Shown here: piece by piece, positions 37,016 to 46,139 of the stretch
Layout of the letters: every line of letters begins with the position of its first letter
How positions within the stretch are numbered: position 1 is the stretch's first letter
Assembly (NCBI RefSeq): GCF_900240295.1
Contig: NZ_OEQB01000003.1
Coordinates: forward strand, 186,001-250,000
Source: Megasphaera vaginalis (ex Bordigoni et al. 2020)
GTDB taxonomy: Bacteria; Bacillota; Negativicutes; Veillonellales; Megasphaeraceae
Length of the DNA stretch: 64,000 nucleotides
Direction: 5' to 3'
Made by a program: the position numbers and the translations under genes
The notes under the pieces: generated by a model
Database searches by the model: none
Seen by the model: only the letters and a program-made list of their open reading frames with translations
Told to the model about the DNA's origin: nothing

Positions 37016-38401
37016 TTAGTCCTTCACTCTTGACATCAAACAGACCGTCTCCACATGATGTGTCATAGGAAACATATCGACGGGCTGAACTTTTTCCGTT
37101 TTATAGCCTTTTGCCGCCATATAGGCCAAGTCTCTGGCAAGGGTGGCCGGGTTACAGGAGACGTAGACGATGCGTTTCGGTTTGACGCGAGCAATGGCGG
37201 CGAGAACTTTTTCTTCACAGCCTGCCCGCGGCGGATCGACGATGATGACATCAGGACGAATGCCGCTGCCAAGGAGTTCCGGCAGTTTATAGGCGGCGTC
37301 ACCGAGGAGGAATTCGGCGTTACCGATCCGATTGTCTCCGGCATTTTTTACGGCATCTTTAATGGCAGGCGCCACAATTTCAATGCCATAGACTTGCTTT
37401 GCCCGCTGCGCCAAAAAGAGTGTAATCGTACCGGTACCGCAGTAGACATCGACGACCGTTTCTTGTCCTTTCAGATCGGCAAATTCCAAGGCTTTTTCAT
37501 AAAGACGCTGCGCTTGCTCACTGTTGACTTGAAAGAAGGATTGCACCGAAATATTGAAGGTCAGCGTACCGATAGAATCGCGAATGGTCGGTTTCCCATA
37601 AATCACTTTGGTCTTCGCTCCTAAAATGACATTAGTATGCCGCTTATTGACGTTTTGAACAAAACCGGTCAAATTCGGAATACCTTCACACAGCATCCGT
37701 GTCAGGTCCTTCAAATGCGGGACCATATCACAGGCGGTGACGAGACAGACCATGACTTCGTCTGTATGCACGCCGACTCTGCCCATCAGGTGACGCACGA
37801 TACCGGTCTCCTGATCTTCGTCGTAGGCCGGTATTTTATAGGTTTTCATCCACTGCCGCAAAATAGGAATGAGCCGATTGTTGCCTTCTTTTTGAATGAA
37901 ACATTCATCTACATTGATGACACGATGAGTTGCGGCGGCAAAACAACCGATTGCCAGTGAGCGTCTCGCTCCTGCGGCGACGGGAAATTGCATTTTATTG
38001 CGATAATGCCACGGATCGTCTGCACCTAAAGTCGGCAAAACGGGAACAGATTCCAAATGGCCGATGCGTACCAGCGCGTCTGCCACTTGCTGCCGTTTCA
38101 TGACCAGTTGAGCCGGATAGGAAAGGTGCTGGAGCTGACAGCCGCCGCAGCGGTCATAGACGGGACACGGCGGTTTGACGCGTTCCTTAGAAGGCTTGAC
38201 GATCTTTTTCAACACAGCTGTCGCATACTGTTTTTTGACGACTGTAATCTCCCCTTCTACCGTCTCTTCCGGCAGCGCAAAGGGAACGAAAATGGTAAAG
38301 CCGTCGACGCGGCCGATTCCTTCGCCGCTTGATCCTAAGCGTGTAATCTCAATGGTATACGTATGCCCCTTCTGTACGGGAACCGTCGCATGTTGTGCCA
38401 T
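37016..38401 (-). CDS. rlmD: 23S rRNA (uracil-5)-methyltransferase RlmD/RumA family
   Basis: 461 residues from ATG 38401, which follows GGGGAGG. An N-terminal TRAM domain (YTIEITRLGSSGEGIGRVDGF across its span) is followed by an iron-sulphur cluster Cys set (PPCPVYDRCGGCQLQHL). The SAM fold has VDVYCGTGT, DPPRAGC and the catalytic VSCNPATLARD. It modifies a uracil of 23S rRNA. RlmD and RlmCD-type members cannot be separated by eye. It marks the first core gene beyond the accessory region. Confidence 0.9.
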   Translation of the reverse strand: MAQHATVPVQKGHTYTIEITRLGSSGEGIGRVDGFTIFVPFALPEETVEGEITVVKKQYATAVLKKIVKPSKERVKPPCPVYDRCGGCQLQHLSYPAQLVMKRQQVADALVRIGHLESVPVLPTLGADDPWHYRNKMQFPVAAGARRSLAIGCFAAATHRVINVDECFIQKEGNNRLIPILRQWMKTYKIPAYDEDQETGIVRHLMGRVGVHTDEVMVCLVTACDMVPHLKDLTRMLCEGIPNLTGFVQNVNKRHTNVILGAKTKVIYGKPTIRDSIGTLTFNISVQSFFQVNSEQAQRLYEKALEFADLKGQETVVDVYCGTGTITLFLAQRAKQVYGIEIVAPAIKDAVKNAGDNRIGNAEFLLGDAAYKLPELLGSGIRPDVIIVDPPRAGCEEKVLAAIARVKPKRIVYVSCNPATLARDLAYMAAKGYKTEKVQPVDMFPMTHHVETVCLMSRVKD

Positions 38402-38484
38402 AATGTCCTCCCCATAATTTGAATCGTCTGAGGCTTTGCCCCAGGTATTGCAACCGCCGGCATAAGCCGCTTTTTTCTCCATGG
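38402..38484 (-). other. rlmD leader with paired hairpins
   Basis: On the minus strand a 7-bp stem CTGGGGC-AAA-GCCTCAG (38444-38428) lies about 20 nt before the ribosome site, and a small GGC/GCC hairpin precedes it. I see no match to a riboswitch class I know. It could be a cis-regulatory leader. Confidence 0.3.
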
Positions 38485-38506
38485 AAAAAGGACGACAACG
38501 TCGCCC
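38485..38506 (-). terminator. terminator after the NmrA-like gene
   Basis: On the minus strand GGGCGAC-GTT-GTCGTCC (one G-T pair) is followed by five T. It lies between the SDR stop codon and the rlmD leader. Confidence 0.65.
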
Positions 38507-38527
38507 TTTACTAAGCATACGATGATG

Positions 38528-39385
38528 CTATTCTCCATCGCTGTTGACTGACTTACATTGTACCAAATATTGCGACAATGTCATAGGGGCGCGGCCGAGA
38601 ACGCGACGCACGTCATCAGAAATGCCGCTTTGTTCACCGCAGGCCATGGCCGTATAGGTACTGACCCACGCAGCATACTGCCAAGGCTCGGCGGGCCAAC
38701 GCTTACGCGATTCATAGGCTTCCCTTTCCGTTTCCCTGATGTAAGGAATATCGGCGCCGAGAAAACGGCCGACTTGCTTGGCGATTTCGTCTAACGAAAG
38801 GGCTTCTTCCCCTGTCAGCTCCAAGGTCTGATCGGCCCAACGCTGCGGCTCCTTCAAGATCGCCGCGAGAACAGCCGCCACATCTTGACGCAAAATGAAT
38901 GACGTTTTGCCGTCACCGGCCGGGCCTTTGATTTCACCGTACATCCGACAGAGATCGATGAAAAAGTCCAAATAGAAATTGTCGCGCACAATCGTATAAG
39001 CAAGGCCGCTCCGTTTCAAGTATTCTTCCGTCCGCCAATGATCACGACTCAACGTAAACGTCGCCGTCGGCGCCGCACCATAAAAAGACGTGTAAACGAT
39101 GTGGCGGACACCGGCTTTTTTAGCCGCATCGATAAAGACGAAGTGCTGCTGCAGGCGCTGCGGACTTTCAGACGCCGAAATCATTAAGACGACGGAAACG
39201 CCTTGTAAGGCCCGCCTCGTTTGCTCCGTATTTTCATAGGCGCAAGACAAAACGGGTATCGCGCCGGCATTTCTTACGCGCTGCGGCTGTCTGGCCAAAT
39301 AGCGAAGCCCTTCTTCCGCACCAAGGCAGCGGGCCACCATGGCCCCCAATTTCCCCGTCACGCCTGTTAACGCTGTCCGTTCCAT
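38528..39385 (-). CDS. NmrA-like / atypical short-chain NAD(P)-binding protein
   Basis: 285 residues. Rossmann start TALTGVTGKLGAMVARCL, then YTSFYGAAPTATFTLSRDHW and a C-terminal domain with ELTGEEALSLDEIAKQVGRFLG. This is the layout of NmrA/QorR-type quinone reductases or nitrogen-regulation-like sensors. The classical SDR catalytic YxxxK is not evident, so it may be a reductase or a redox sensor. GGGGGAG precedes the ATG. It closely follows pdp, probably in the same transcript. Confidence 0.78.
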   Translation of the reverse strand: MERTALTGVTGKLGAMVARCLGAEEGLRYLARQPQRVRNAGAIPVLSCAYENTEQTRRALQGVSVVLMISASESPQRLQQHFVFIDAAKKAGVRHIVYTSFYGAAPTATFTLSRDHWRTEEYLKRSGLAYTIVRDNFYLDFFIDLCRMYGEIKGPAGDGKTSFILRQDVAAVLAAILKEPQRWADQTLELTGEEALSLDEIAKQVGRFLGADIPYIRETEREAYESRKRWPAEPWQYAAWVSTYTAMACGEQSGISDDVRRVLGRAPMTLSQYLVQCKSVNSDGE

Positions 39386-39397
39386 GTACGTCTCCCC

Positions 39398-40708
39398 CTA
39401 CTCGCCACAGCTGATATACCTGCTGATCACCGGCGGCACAGAAACCGCTTCAGCGCTGATCGAAAGAGCCCTGCGTCCGCGTCGCGCCGCTTCGTCCAAG
39501 GACGTCCCGTCTTTCCCGTACAGCGTTATTAAGGGCTCGCCCTTGAGGATAGTATCGCCAAGTTCTTTATGCAGACGCAAGCCGACATGCAGGTCAATGG
39601 CGTCTTCTTTTTTCGCACGGCCGGCACCGAGTGCCATGGCCAACTGCCCGAGCGACAGGCCGTCAACGCCTTGCAGGAAACCGTCTTGATCACTGTAAAC
39701 GGTGTACGTATTATGACAACGCGTCAGTTCTTTTTGGCCGAGCCAGTCGATCGTGCCGCCTTGGGCCGCTATAAATTCGGCAAACTTGCGCAGTCCTGCA
39801 CCTGAACGGAGCATTTCTGCCAGCAGCGTCTGTCCTTCCTGCTCCGTCGAGACGCACTGCGCCGCCAGCAACATGCGCGTCCCTAAGGCCTTGACGACGG
39901 CCATCAACCGCTTGCCGCCGCGGCCTGACAAAGCTTCTACGGCTTCATCGATTTCCAGGCTGTTGCCGATTGCCGTGCCTAACGGCGCTTCCATCGAAGT
40001 GACCACGGCTTCCGTGCGGCGTCCTGCCAGCCTGCCGATGCGTACCATCGTTTCCGCCAAACGAGCGGCGTCTGCCGCCGTCTTCATAAAAGCGCCGCGG
40101 CCGTATTTGACATCGAGGATGATAGCCTTGGCGCCGGCGGCGATTTTCTTACTCATAATCGACGAAGCGATAAGGGGGATACTTTCTACCGTTCCCGTCG
40201 CATCACGCAGAGCATACAGCAGTTTGTCGGCAGGTGCGATGTCTTTTGATTGCCCCATGACGGCCAGCCCTATCGTCGCGACCTGATGAAAGAATTCCGC
40301 TTCACTCAGTTCTGTCCGGAATCCGGGAACGGCTTCAAGCTTATCAATTGTGCCGCCAGTAAAGCCCAGGCCGCGGCCGCTCATCTTGGCAACGGGAACG
40401 CCTGCGGCCGCCACCAGCGGGGCGACAATCAGCGTCGTCGTGTCGGCAATGCCGCCGGTGCTATGTTTATCGACGACAATCCCCGGTATGGCAGACAAAT
40501 CAAGCTCCTGCCCCGAGGCCGCCATAGCTAAAGTCAGCGCCGTCGTTTCCGCATCATCCATGTCGTTCAGATAAACGGCCATCAACCAGGCCGCTGCCTG
40601 ATACTCCGCGACGCGGCCTGCTGTATAGTCCCTGATGAAGCGCTCGATTTCACGGCTGCTCAGCTTCTTTCCATCCCGTTTATGCTCAATGCATTCAATG
40701 GGCCACAT
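39398..40708 (-). CDS. pdp: pyrimidine-nucleoside phosphorylase
   Basis: 436 residues. DKHSTGGIADTTT, the family signature SGRGLGFTGGTIDKLEAVPGF, IPLIASSIMSKKIAAGA and GAGRAKKEDAIDLHVG are all present. The enzyme splits thymidine, uridine or deoxyuridine with phosphate into base and pentose-1-phosphate. The sequence is closer to the Bacillus Pdp pattern than to E. coli DeoA, judged by the conserved blocks. Downstream of deoB by six bases, which then isomerises its sugar phosphate. Confidence 0.93.
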   Translation of the reverse strand: MWPIECIEHKRDGKKLSSREIERFIRDYTAGRVAEYQAAAWLMAVYLNDMDDAETTALTLAMAASGQELDLSAIPGIVVDKHSTGGIADTTTLIVAPLVAAAGVPVAKMSGRGLGFTGGTIDKLEAVPGFRTELSEAEFFHQVATIGLAVMGQSKDIAPADKLLYALRDATGTVESIPLIASSIMSKKIAAGAKAIILDVKYGRGAFMKTAADAARLAETMVRIGRLAGRRTEAVVTSMEAPLGTAIGNSLEIDEAVEALSGRGGKRLMAVVKALGTRMLLAAQCVSTEQEGQTLLAEMLRSGAGLRKFAEFIAAQGGTIDWLGQKELTRCHNTYTVYSDQDGFLQGVDGLSLGQLAMALGAGRAKKEDAIDLHVGLRLHKELGDTILKGEPLITLYGKDGTSLDEAARRGRRALSISAEAVSVPPVISRYISCGE

Positions 40709-40714
40709 ATCCGT

Positions 40715-41893
40715 TCACCTCAATTCATGCCAAAAACTTTTTCCGAAAGGCAGGACACCGGCGGCGAAATTTTCCATAACAGTCTGTCCCAAATCGGCAT
40801 AGGTACTGCGTACTCCCAAATCGACGCCGCCCTGCAGAGCCGGACTGTAAACGACGAGAGGCACGCGCTCCCGCGTATGATCAGTGCCCTTCCACGTAGG
40901 ATCATTGCCGTGATCAGCAGTAATGATCAATAATTCGTCACTCGTCATTTGCGCCAAGAAGGTTCCCAACATGACGTCAAAGGTTTCCAGACACCGGGCA
41001 TACCCGGCCGGATCACGGCGATGGCCGAACTGGCTGTCAAAATCGACAAAATTAGCCATAAAGAGTCCTTCACGCCTGCGATGCGCCGACAACTGCCTCG
41101 TCAAAACGGTCATGTCTTCATGGTTATCGGCAGTATGATAGGTCTCCGTCAAATCAACGTGAGCGTAAATATCTCCTATTTTTCCGACGCCGACGACGTC
41201 ATAGCCCTTTTCTTTCAAGTAGGAAAACACCATTTTCCGTTTCGGCATCCTGCTGTAATCACGACGGTCGCCGGTTCGGACAAAGGCCCCTTGGCGGCCG
41301 GTAAAAGGTCTGGCAATGACCCGGCCGACTTCGTATGCCCCGATGCAAACCTCACGCCGCGTAAGGTCACAGATCCGATACAGTTCCGCCAGCGGGATGA
41401 CCTCGGTGTGGGCCGCAATCTGAAAGACGCTGTCTGCCGATGTATAGATGATGGGCGCCTTCGTTCGAAAATGATCGGGCCCGAGACGTTCGATAATTTC
41501 CGTTCCCGAAGCAACTTCATTGCCTATATAGTCACAACCCGTCTTTTCTTTAAAGGCTCGCAGCAAGTCCGGCGGAAAAGCTTTCTCGAAGACAGGAAAC
41601 GGCGTATCGACAGGATTTCCCATAAACTCCCAGTGGCCGCTGGTCGTATCTTTGCCGGCCGAAATTTCTTCCATGACGCCGTAAGAGCCGCAAATCCGAC
41701 TGTCTTCATGATGAATGGCCGCAATCTTCCCCAAGCCGAGGCGGCGCAAGTGCGGCAGTTTCAGACCGCCAGGTACGGCAGCGTCGATATGGCCGAGCGT
41801 ATCGGCTCCGACGTCGCCGAAAGCCGCCGCGTCCGGCGCACTGCCGGCGCCGACGCTGTCCATGACGATGACGATTATCCGTTTAAAACGCAT
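40715..41893 (-). CDS. deoB: phosphopentomutase
   Basis: 392 residues of the alkaline-phosphatase superfamily. Metal site VIVMDSVGAGSAPDA at the N-terminus, substrate-loop DTTSGHWEFMG, then TADHGNDPTWKGTDHTRERVP near the C-terminus. It interconverts (deoxy)ribose-1-phosphate and -5-phosphate in nucleoside salvage. AGGAGG precedes the ATG. It lies between the NUDIX and pdp genes in one tight operon. Confidence 0.95.
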   Translation of the reverse strand: MRFKRIIVIVMDSVGAGSAPDAAAFGDVGADTLGHIDAAVPGGLKLPHLRRLGLGKIAAIHHEDSRICGSYGVMEEISAGKDTTSGHWEFMGNPVDTPFPVFEKAFPPDLLRAFKEKTGCDYIGNEVASGTEIIERLGPDHFRTKAPIIYTSADSVFQIAAHTEVIPLAELYRICDLTRREVCIGAYEVGRVIARPFTGRQGAFVRTGDRRDYSRMPKRKMVFSYLKEKGYDVVGVGKIGDIYAHVDLTETYHTADNHEDMTVLTRQLSAHRRREGLFMANFVDFDSQFGHRRDPAGYARCLETFDVMLGTFLAQMTSDELLIITADHGNDPTWKGTDHTRERVPLVVYSPALQGGVDLGVRSTYADLGQTVMENFAAGVLPFGKSFWHELR

Positions 41894-41905
41894 CAGTGAG
41901 TCCTC

Positions 41906-42451
41906 CTATCGGAAAGTCAGATATTTTCGCGCTTTGGCAAAAGCCGCCAACGTTTTGGCATCGACGATTTCGTTTCTTTCAATCATCGTCTCCACCTCTT
42001 GCGGCGTATATACTTCAATATTCAAAAATTCATCGTCGTCCAGGTGCTGCGACCCTTTTTTCAAGTTTTGCGCAACATAAAGATACAACTTTTCATTGCA
42101 AAAACCGGGCGACGTATAGATAAATCCCAAAGGCGTTATTTCGCCGGTAACACCGGCTTCCTCTTCCAGTTCACGGGCTGCGCAAAGTTCCGGCGCTTCC
42201 CCGTCCCGTTCGATCTTTCCGGCCGGAATCTCCAGCATGGCGACGCCTGTTGCATAACGATACTGCCGGACAAAAATAATTTTTCCGTCATCTCTGATCG
42301 GTAAGACGGCGCAGGCGCCGTGATGCCAGACGGCTTCGCGCGTCGCCGTCCGTTCACCGCCGTTAATGCTGACCGTATCCAACGTGACATGCAGGACACG
42401 GCCCTTCATGATCTCTTTTCTTGCGATTAAAGTCTCTGTGCTGATACTCAT
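41906..42451 (-). CDS. NUDIX hydrolase, ADP-ribose pyrophosphatase type
   Basis: 181 residues. The Nudix box is complete: GKIERDGE, then CAARELEEEAGV, ending at the TSPGFCNEK loop typical of the ADP-ribose pyrophosphatase (NudF-like) group. It hydrolyses ADP-ribose to AMP and ribose-5-phosphate, matching the ribose-phosphate theme of deoB and pdp. AGGAGG precedes the ATG. The dut terminator ends only 14 nt before the start, so expression needs readthrough or a promoter inside dut. Confidence 0.88.
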   Translation of the reverse strand: MSISTETLIARKEIMKGRVLHVTLDTVSINGGERTATREAVWHHGACAVLPIRDDGKIIFVRQYRYATGVAMLEIPAGKIERDGEAPELCAARELEEEAGVTGEITPLGFIYTSPGFCNEKLYLYVAQNLKKGSQHLDDDEFLNIEVYTPQEVETMIERNEIVDAKTLAAFAKARKYLTFR

Positions 42452-42464
42452 CGTAACATCCTCC

Positions 42465-42513
42465 TAAAAAAAAAGACGCCTATAGCAGTATTATACTGCC
42501 AGGCGTCTTTTTT
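42465..42513. terminator. bidirectional-looking terminator between dut and the NUDIX gene
   Basis: AGACGCCT-(TA)-GCAGTA-TTA-TACTGC-C-AGGCGTCT forms a long stem with A runs on one side and T runs on the other. On the minus strand it ends the pnp-dut transcript with nine T. Confidence 0.9.
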
Positions 42514-42518
42514 ATCCA

Positions 42519-42971
42519 TTATTTCCCCGTACTGCCGATACCGCCGGTTCGCTGACCGACAGCCTCATCCATATCGGTCAGCAGATATTTCATAAAAATG
42601 CCCTGCCCGATACGTTCCCCTTTTTCGATATGGTAGACCGTATCTGCCGTATTATAATAGGCAATCATGATGTGCCCTTCATTATCGGGGTTATTATAGT
42701 AATCGCTGTCCACGATACCCGTACTGTTCGCCAGCATAAGTCCTTTTTTAAAGGCCAGACTGGAGCGGATGAAAATGGAAAGGTATTCATCCCTTGCCAT
42801 ATACGCCTTTACCCCCGTCGGCACGACGGTAACGGCGTGTGGCGCCAGATCGACAGCAGCAGCAGCCGCCAAATCATAGCCGGCACTGGCCGCCGTCTTA
42901 CGCTGCGGCAAGGTGACGCCTGCAGCGGCATAGGCGGAAACAATTTCGAAGCCCCGTTCTTTCATGCTCAT
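42519..42971 (-). CDS. dut: dUTP diphosphatase
   Basis: 150 residues with all five trimeric dUTPase motifs: [39 protein letters not shown] and RTGGIGSTG. It converts dUTP to dUMP, keeping uracil out of DNA and feeding thymidylate synthesis. The ATG overlaps the pnp stop (ATGA). The fragment [14 protein letters not shown] carries an insertion seen in some Firmicutes enzymes. Confidence 0.96.
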   Translation of the reverse strand: MSMKERGFEIVSAYAAAGVTLPQRKTAASAGYDLAAAAAVDLAPHAVTVVPTGVKAYMARDEYLSIFIRSSLAFKKGLMLANSTGIVDSDYYNNPDNEGHIMIAYYNTADTVYHIEKGERIGQGIFMKYLLTDMDEAVGQRTGGIGSTGK

Positions 42972-45106
42972 CGTTTCTGCCCCTTATCGTGATGACCGTG
43001 CTTCGGACGCGCTTTATATTCCGCGTCGCCGCCGCCGAGGAGGACCTTGCGGGAAAGGTTGACACGCCCTTGCGCATCAATTTCAACGCACTTAACCATG
43101 ATCTCATCACCGATATGAACGACGTCTTCCACTTTTTCCACCCGTTCCTTCGCCAGCTGCGAAATGTGGACGAGCCCTTCCTTACCCGGCAGCACTTCGA
43201 CAAAAGCGCCAAAATTCATGAGACGCGTAACTTTACCGACATAAGTTTCGCCGACTTCGACGTCCTTCGTCAGCTGCTCGATCCATTCTTTCGCCCTGTC
43301 GCCGCCGGCGGCTTCGACAGAGGCGATGGAAACGAGGCCTGAATCGTCAATATCGATCTTAGCTCCCGTTTCTTCCGTAATCTTCTTAATCACTTTGCCG
43401 CCGGGCCCGATAACGTCACGAATCTTATCGGGATCAATCTGAATCGTAATAATCCGCGGCGCATAGGGAGACAGTTCCGGACGCGGTTCGCTGATAGCTT
43501 CCAACATCTTATCCATGATAAAGAGACGGCCTTCATGGGCTTGCTGCAACGCCTTGTCGAGGATCTCACGGCTGAGGCCCTTAATCTTGATATCCATCTG
43601 AATGGCCGTTACCCCTTTTTTCGTGCCGGCAACCTTGAAGTCCATATCGCCGAGAGCGTCTTCCATTCCCTGAATATCCGTCAAAATCGTAAAATCATCA
43701 TCTTTGGTAACGAGCCCCATCGCCACTCCGGCGACAGGCGCTTCAATCGGCACACCTGCATCCATCAGCGCCAGCGTGCTGCCGCAGACGCTGCCCATAG
43801 AGCTGGAACCGTTCGATTCAAGAACTTCCGATACGACACGAATGGCATAGGGAAAATCGGCTTCACTCGGCATAACCTGCGTCAAGGCCCGTTCCGCCAG
43901 TTTGCCGTGACCGATCTCACGACGTCCGGGACCGCGCGACGATTTCGTTTCACCGACACAGAAGGACGGAAAATTATAATGGTGCATATAGCGCCGTTCC
44001 GTTTCCATTCCAACACCGTCAATGTGCTGCGCTTCCGAAAGGGGCGCCAACGTCGCAAAACTCATGACCTGCGTCTGGCCCCGTGTAAACAGGCCGGTGC
44101 CATGAGTGCGCGTAAAGAGGCCGACTTCACAACTGACTGGGCGAACTTCATTGACCTGGCGGCCGTCGGGGCGAATCTTATCGACGGCGATCATGTGCCG
44201 GACGATCTCCTTGATCATCTTCTGGGTTACTGCCGCCACATCTTCCATATTTTCCGGGTAGATATCGGCAAAGTGTTCATAAATATCGGCTTCGACGGTA
44301 TTCATCTTTTCTTCGCGAGCCATTTTATCTGCGTCGCAAATAGCGCCTTTCATGGCCGCTTCGCCATAGGCATGCACGGCTTCCACAATATCGGCCGGCA
44401 CTTCGGCTTCCACGAACTCCTGTTTAGGCGTACTGATGGATTCAAGGAACGAAAGCTGGAACGCAACGACCTTTTTAATTTCTTCATGAGCAACCATGAT
44501 CGCGTCAAGAATATCGGCTTCCGGCACCTGTTTAGCACCGCCTTCGACCATGAGGATCGCATCTTTCGTGCCGGCAACGACGATATCCATATCACTGGCT
44601 TCGCTCTGCGCCACTGTCGGATTAATGACGAATTGACCGTCAATGCGGCCGACACGCACGCCGGCAATCGGTCCGGCAAAAGGAATGTGCGACATGCAAA
44701 GCGAAACAGAGGCGCCGATCAGCGCGGCAATTTCCGGCGCATTATCATGATCGACACAAAAATCATAGGCTACGACATGAACTTCGTGGCGATATGTTTT
44801 CGGAAAAAGGGGACGAATGGGCCGGTCGATGAGACGGGCAAAAAGCGTCGCCGATTCCGGCGGTTTGGCTTCGCGCTTGATGAAGCCGCCGGGAATCTTG
44901 CCGACAGCATACATTTTTTCTTCATAATCTACGGTAAGCGGGAAAAAATCCGTCCCTTCTTTCGCTTCTTTCGAGCCCGTAGCCGTAACGAATACGGCCG
45001 TATCGCCATATCGCACCAAAGCGGCGCCGCTGGCCTGCTTGGCCAATTTGCCGACTTCAACGCGCAGCGGCCGACCGGCAAAATCCATTTGGAAAACCTG
45101 TTCCAT
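42968..45106 (-). CDS. pnp: polyribonucleotide nucleotidyltransferase (PNPase)
   Basis: 712 residues. Two RNase PH domains ([18 protein letters not shown]-type start and the catalytic core around [15 protein letters not shown]) are joined by a helical domain. They are followed by KH ([20 protein letters not shown]) and S1 ([18 protein letters not shown]) RNA-binding domains. It is a 3'-5' exoribonuclease of the RNA degradosome. ATG 45106 follows AAGGAGG. The rpsO-pnp order is the classic bacterial arrangement. Confidence 0.97.
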   Translation of the reverse strand: MEQVFQMDFAGRPLRVEVGKLAKQASGAALVRYGDTAVFVTATGSKEAKEGTDFFPLTVDYEEKMYAVGKIPGGFIKREAKPPESATLFARLIDRPIRPLFPKTYRHEVHVVAYDFCVDHDNAPEIAALIGASVSLCMSHIPFAGPIAGVRVGRIDGQFVINPTVAQSEASDMDIVVAGTKDAILMVEGGAKQVPEADILDAIMVAHEEIKKVVAFQLSFLESISTPKQEFVEAEVPADIVEAVHAYGEAAMKGAICDADKMAREEKMNTVEADIYEHFADIYPENMEDVAAVTQKMIKEIVRHMIAVDKIRPDGRQVNEVRPVSCEVGLFTRTHGTGLFTRGQTQVMSFATLAPLSEAQHIDGVGMETERRYMHHYNFPSFCVGETKSSRGPGRREIGHGKLAERALTQVMPSEADFPYAIRVVSEVLESNGSSSMGSVCGSTLALMDAGVPIEAPVAGVAMGLVTKDDDFTILTDIQGMEDALGDMDFKVAGTKKGVTAIQMDIKIKGLSREILDKALQQAHEGRLFIMDKMLEAISEPRPELSPYAPRIITIQIDPDKIRDVIGPGGKVIKKITEETGAKIDIDDSGLVSIASVEAAGGDRAKEWIEQLTKDVEVGETYVGKVTRLMNFGAFVEVLPGKEGLVHISQLAKERVEKVEDVVHIGDEIMVKCVEIDAQGRVNLSRKVLLGGGDAEYKARPKHGHHDKGQKR

Positions 45107-45143
45107 TCCATTTCCTCCTTCAACCATTCCTCAAGCTGTTCTT

Positions 45144-45173
45144 AAAAAAAAGGCTGATGCGTATACATCAGCC
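45144..45173 (-). terminator. rpsO terminator
   Basis: On the minus strand a perfect 8-bp stem GGCTGATG-(6 nt)-CATCAGCC is followed by eight T. It sits between rpsO and pnp, so pnp is reached by readthrough or by a separate start. Confidence 0.93.
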
Positions 45174-45185
45174 TGATGGGTGCGA

Positions 45186-45452
45186 TTATTTACGCAGGTT
45201 CAGCTTTTCAATAATTGCACGATAACGATCCAAGTCATGTTTCTGTAAATAGCCGAGCAAGTTGCGGCGTTGGCCGACGAGCTTGAGCAAACCGCGGCGG
45301 GATGCATGATCCTTCTTGTGGCTACGAAGATGTTCCGTCAGATAAACGATACGGCTTGTCAACAAAGCGATCTGTACTTCCGGAGAACCCGTATCATTTT
45401 CATTGGCGCCATATTTGGCAATAATTTCTTTCTTTTCTTCTACGTTTAACAT
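45186..45452 (-). CDS. rpsO: 30S ribosomal protein S15
   Basis: 88 residues, normal length. [15 protein letters not shown] and [19 protein letters not shown] match the conserved S15 helices that bind 16S rRNA. Its own promoter lies 90 nt upstream and a terminator directly downstream. In many bacteria S15 represses its own mRNA; the leader here (45453-45535) is long enough but I did not identify the structure. Confidence 0.98.
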   Translation of the reverse strand: MLNVEEKKEIIAKYGANENDTGSPEVQIALLTSRIVYLTEHLRSHKKDHASRRGLLKLVGQRRNLLGYLQKHDLDRYRAIIEKLNLRK

Positions 45453-45540
45453 TGTTCATTCCTCCTGTAAATAAAAATACACAAAATGCTGCGTGATCGT
45501 CGGAGATTTCGAGACACCCGGCATCTGTATGACAGTAGTT

Positions 45541-45569
45541 ATTATACACTAGACGACTGACGATGTAAA
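45541..45569 (-). promoter_or_regulatory. rpsO promoter
   Basis: On the minus strand TTTACA (45569-45564) and TATAAT (45546-45541) are separated by 17 nt. The predicted leader before the rpsO start is about 80 nt. Confidence 0.8.
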
Positions 45570-45665
45570 GAAATGAGCGACCATCACCGTCTTTCCGTCA
45601 AAAAAATTTACTTCGCCGCCCGCCGCGCAAATGACTATACGGCATTATCCGCCCCGCATCTGCAA

Positions 45666-45674
45666 TGGTATACT
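45666..45674 (+). promoter_or_regulatory. extended -10 promoter of the secreted repeat protein
   Basis: TGGTATACT is an extended -10 element with only a weak -35 (TTATCC). The predicted start lies about 15 nt before the ATG, right next to GGAGG. Confidence 0.55.
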
Positions 45675-45696
45675 AAAGAAAAAAGGAGGTCTGATG

Positions 45697-46023
45697 ATGA
45701 AAAAAGCCACGGGAATTATCGCCGCCCTGCTCATCGTCATTTCCCTGCCGGCCGCCGCTGCCGCTCATATCGGGCCTGACGGCTGCTGGAACGGCATTCG
45801 ACTGGCCGGCAAGGTCCGAATCGTCAGTCATGGCGGCGACCTCAAAGTGAAGACAGTCGACGCCTTCCCCGACCTGAACGTCAAAGCCGTTTCAGCATTT
45901 CCCCATCGCTTGGGAGAATGGCAATTCGTCAGCAGCGGAGAAAACTTCACCATTCAATTTGTCGATTATTTTCCCGATCTGACGATCCGCTTCGTAACGG
46001 CATTCCCCGGCCTGCCGCACTGA
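45697..46023 (+). CDS. small secreted beta-repeat protein
   Basis: 108 residues. A clear signal peptide (KK, then IIAALLIVISLPAAAAA) is followed by short repeats of the form hxVKxVDAFPDL / hxFVxYFPDL / FVTAFPG. Each repeat is about 10 residues and likely forms one strand of a beta-meander. Similar short repeat proteins occur in other Gram-negative genomes, but I cannot name a function. GGAGG lies seven bases before the chosen ATG; an adjacent ATG at 45694 is the alternative. It is the only plus-strand gene here, between rpsO and a NifX-like gene. Confidence 0.75.
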   Translation: MKKATGIIAALLIVISLPAAAAAHIGPDGCWNGIRLAGKVRIVSHGGDLKVKTVDAFPDLNVKAVSAFPHRLGEWQFVSSGENFTIQFVDYFPDLTIRFVTAFPGLPH

Positions 46024-46094
46024 AAGGGGGCGCATCACTTCACGGTTCTCAAGAAGAAATCCCCCTTAAAACGACAACCGACGTAAAACCAAAG

Positions 46095-46126
46095 AACCCG
46101 TCTCCGAAAAAAACGGAAGACGGGTT
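46095..46126. terminator. convergent hairpin between the secreted protein and NifX-like genes
   Basis: AACCCGTC-TCCG and CGGAAGACGGGTT pair with one bulged base around an A7 loop. It lies between two convergent genes and may serve both, though neither side has a strong T run. Confidence 0.55.
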
Positions 46127-46139
46127 CATGCCGTTATCA

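Noticed and set aside
38402-38484. A c-di-GMP riboswitch, because of a GGCAAAGCC-like segment
   Set aside because: Only the short core resembles that class; the flanking helices and receptor loop are absent.
43535-45145. A 536-codon plus-strand open frame opposite pnp
   Set aside because: Antisense shadow of a highly conserved gene; its composition is Arg/Phe/His-rich and it has no recognisable motif.
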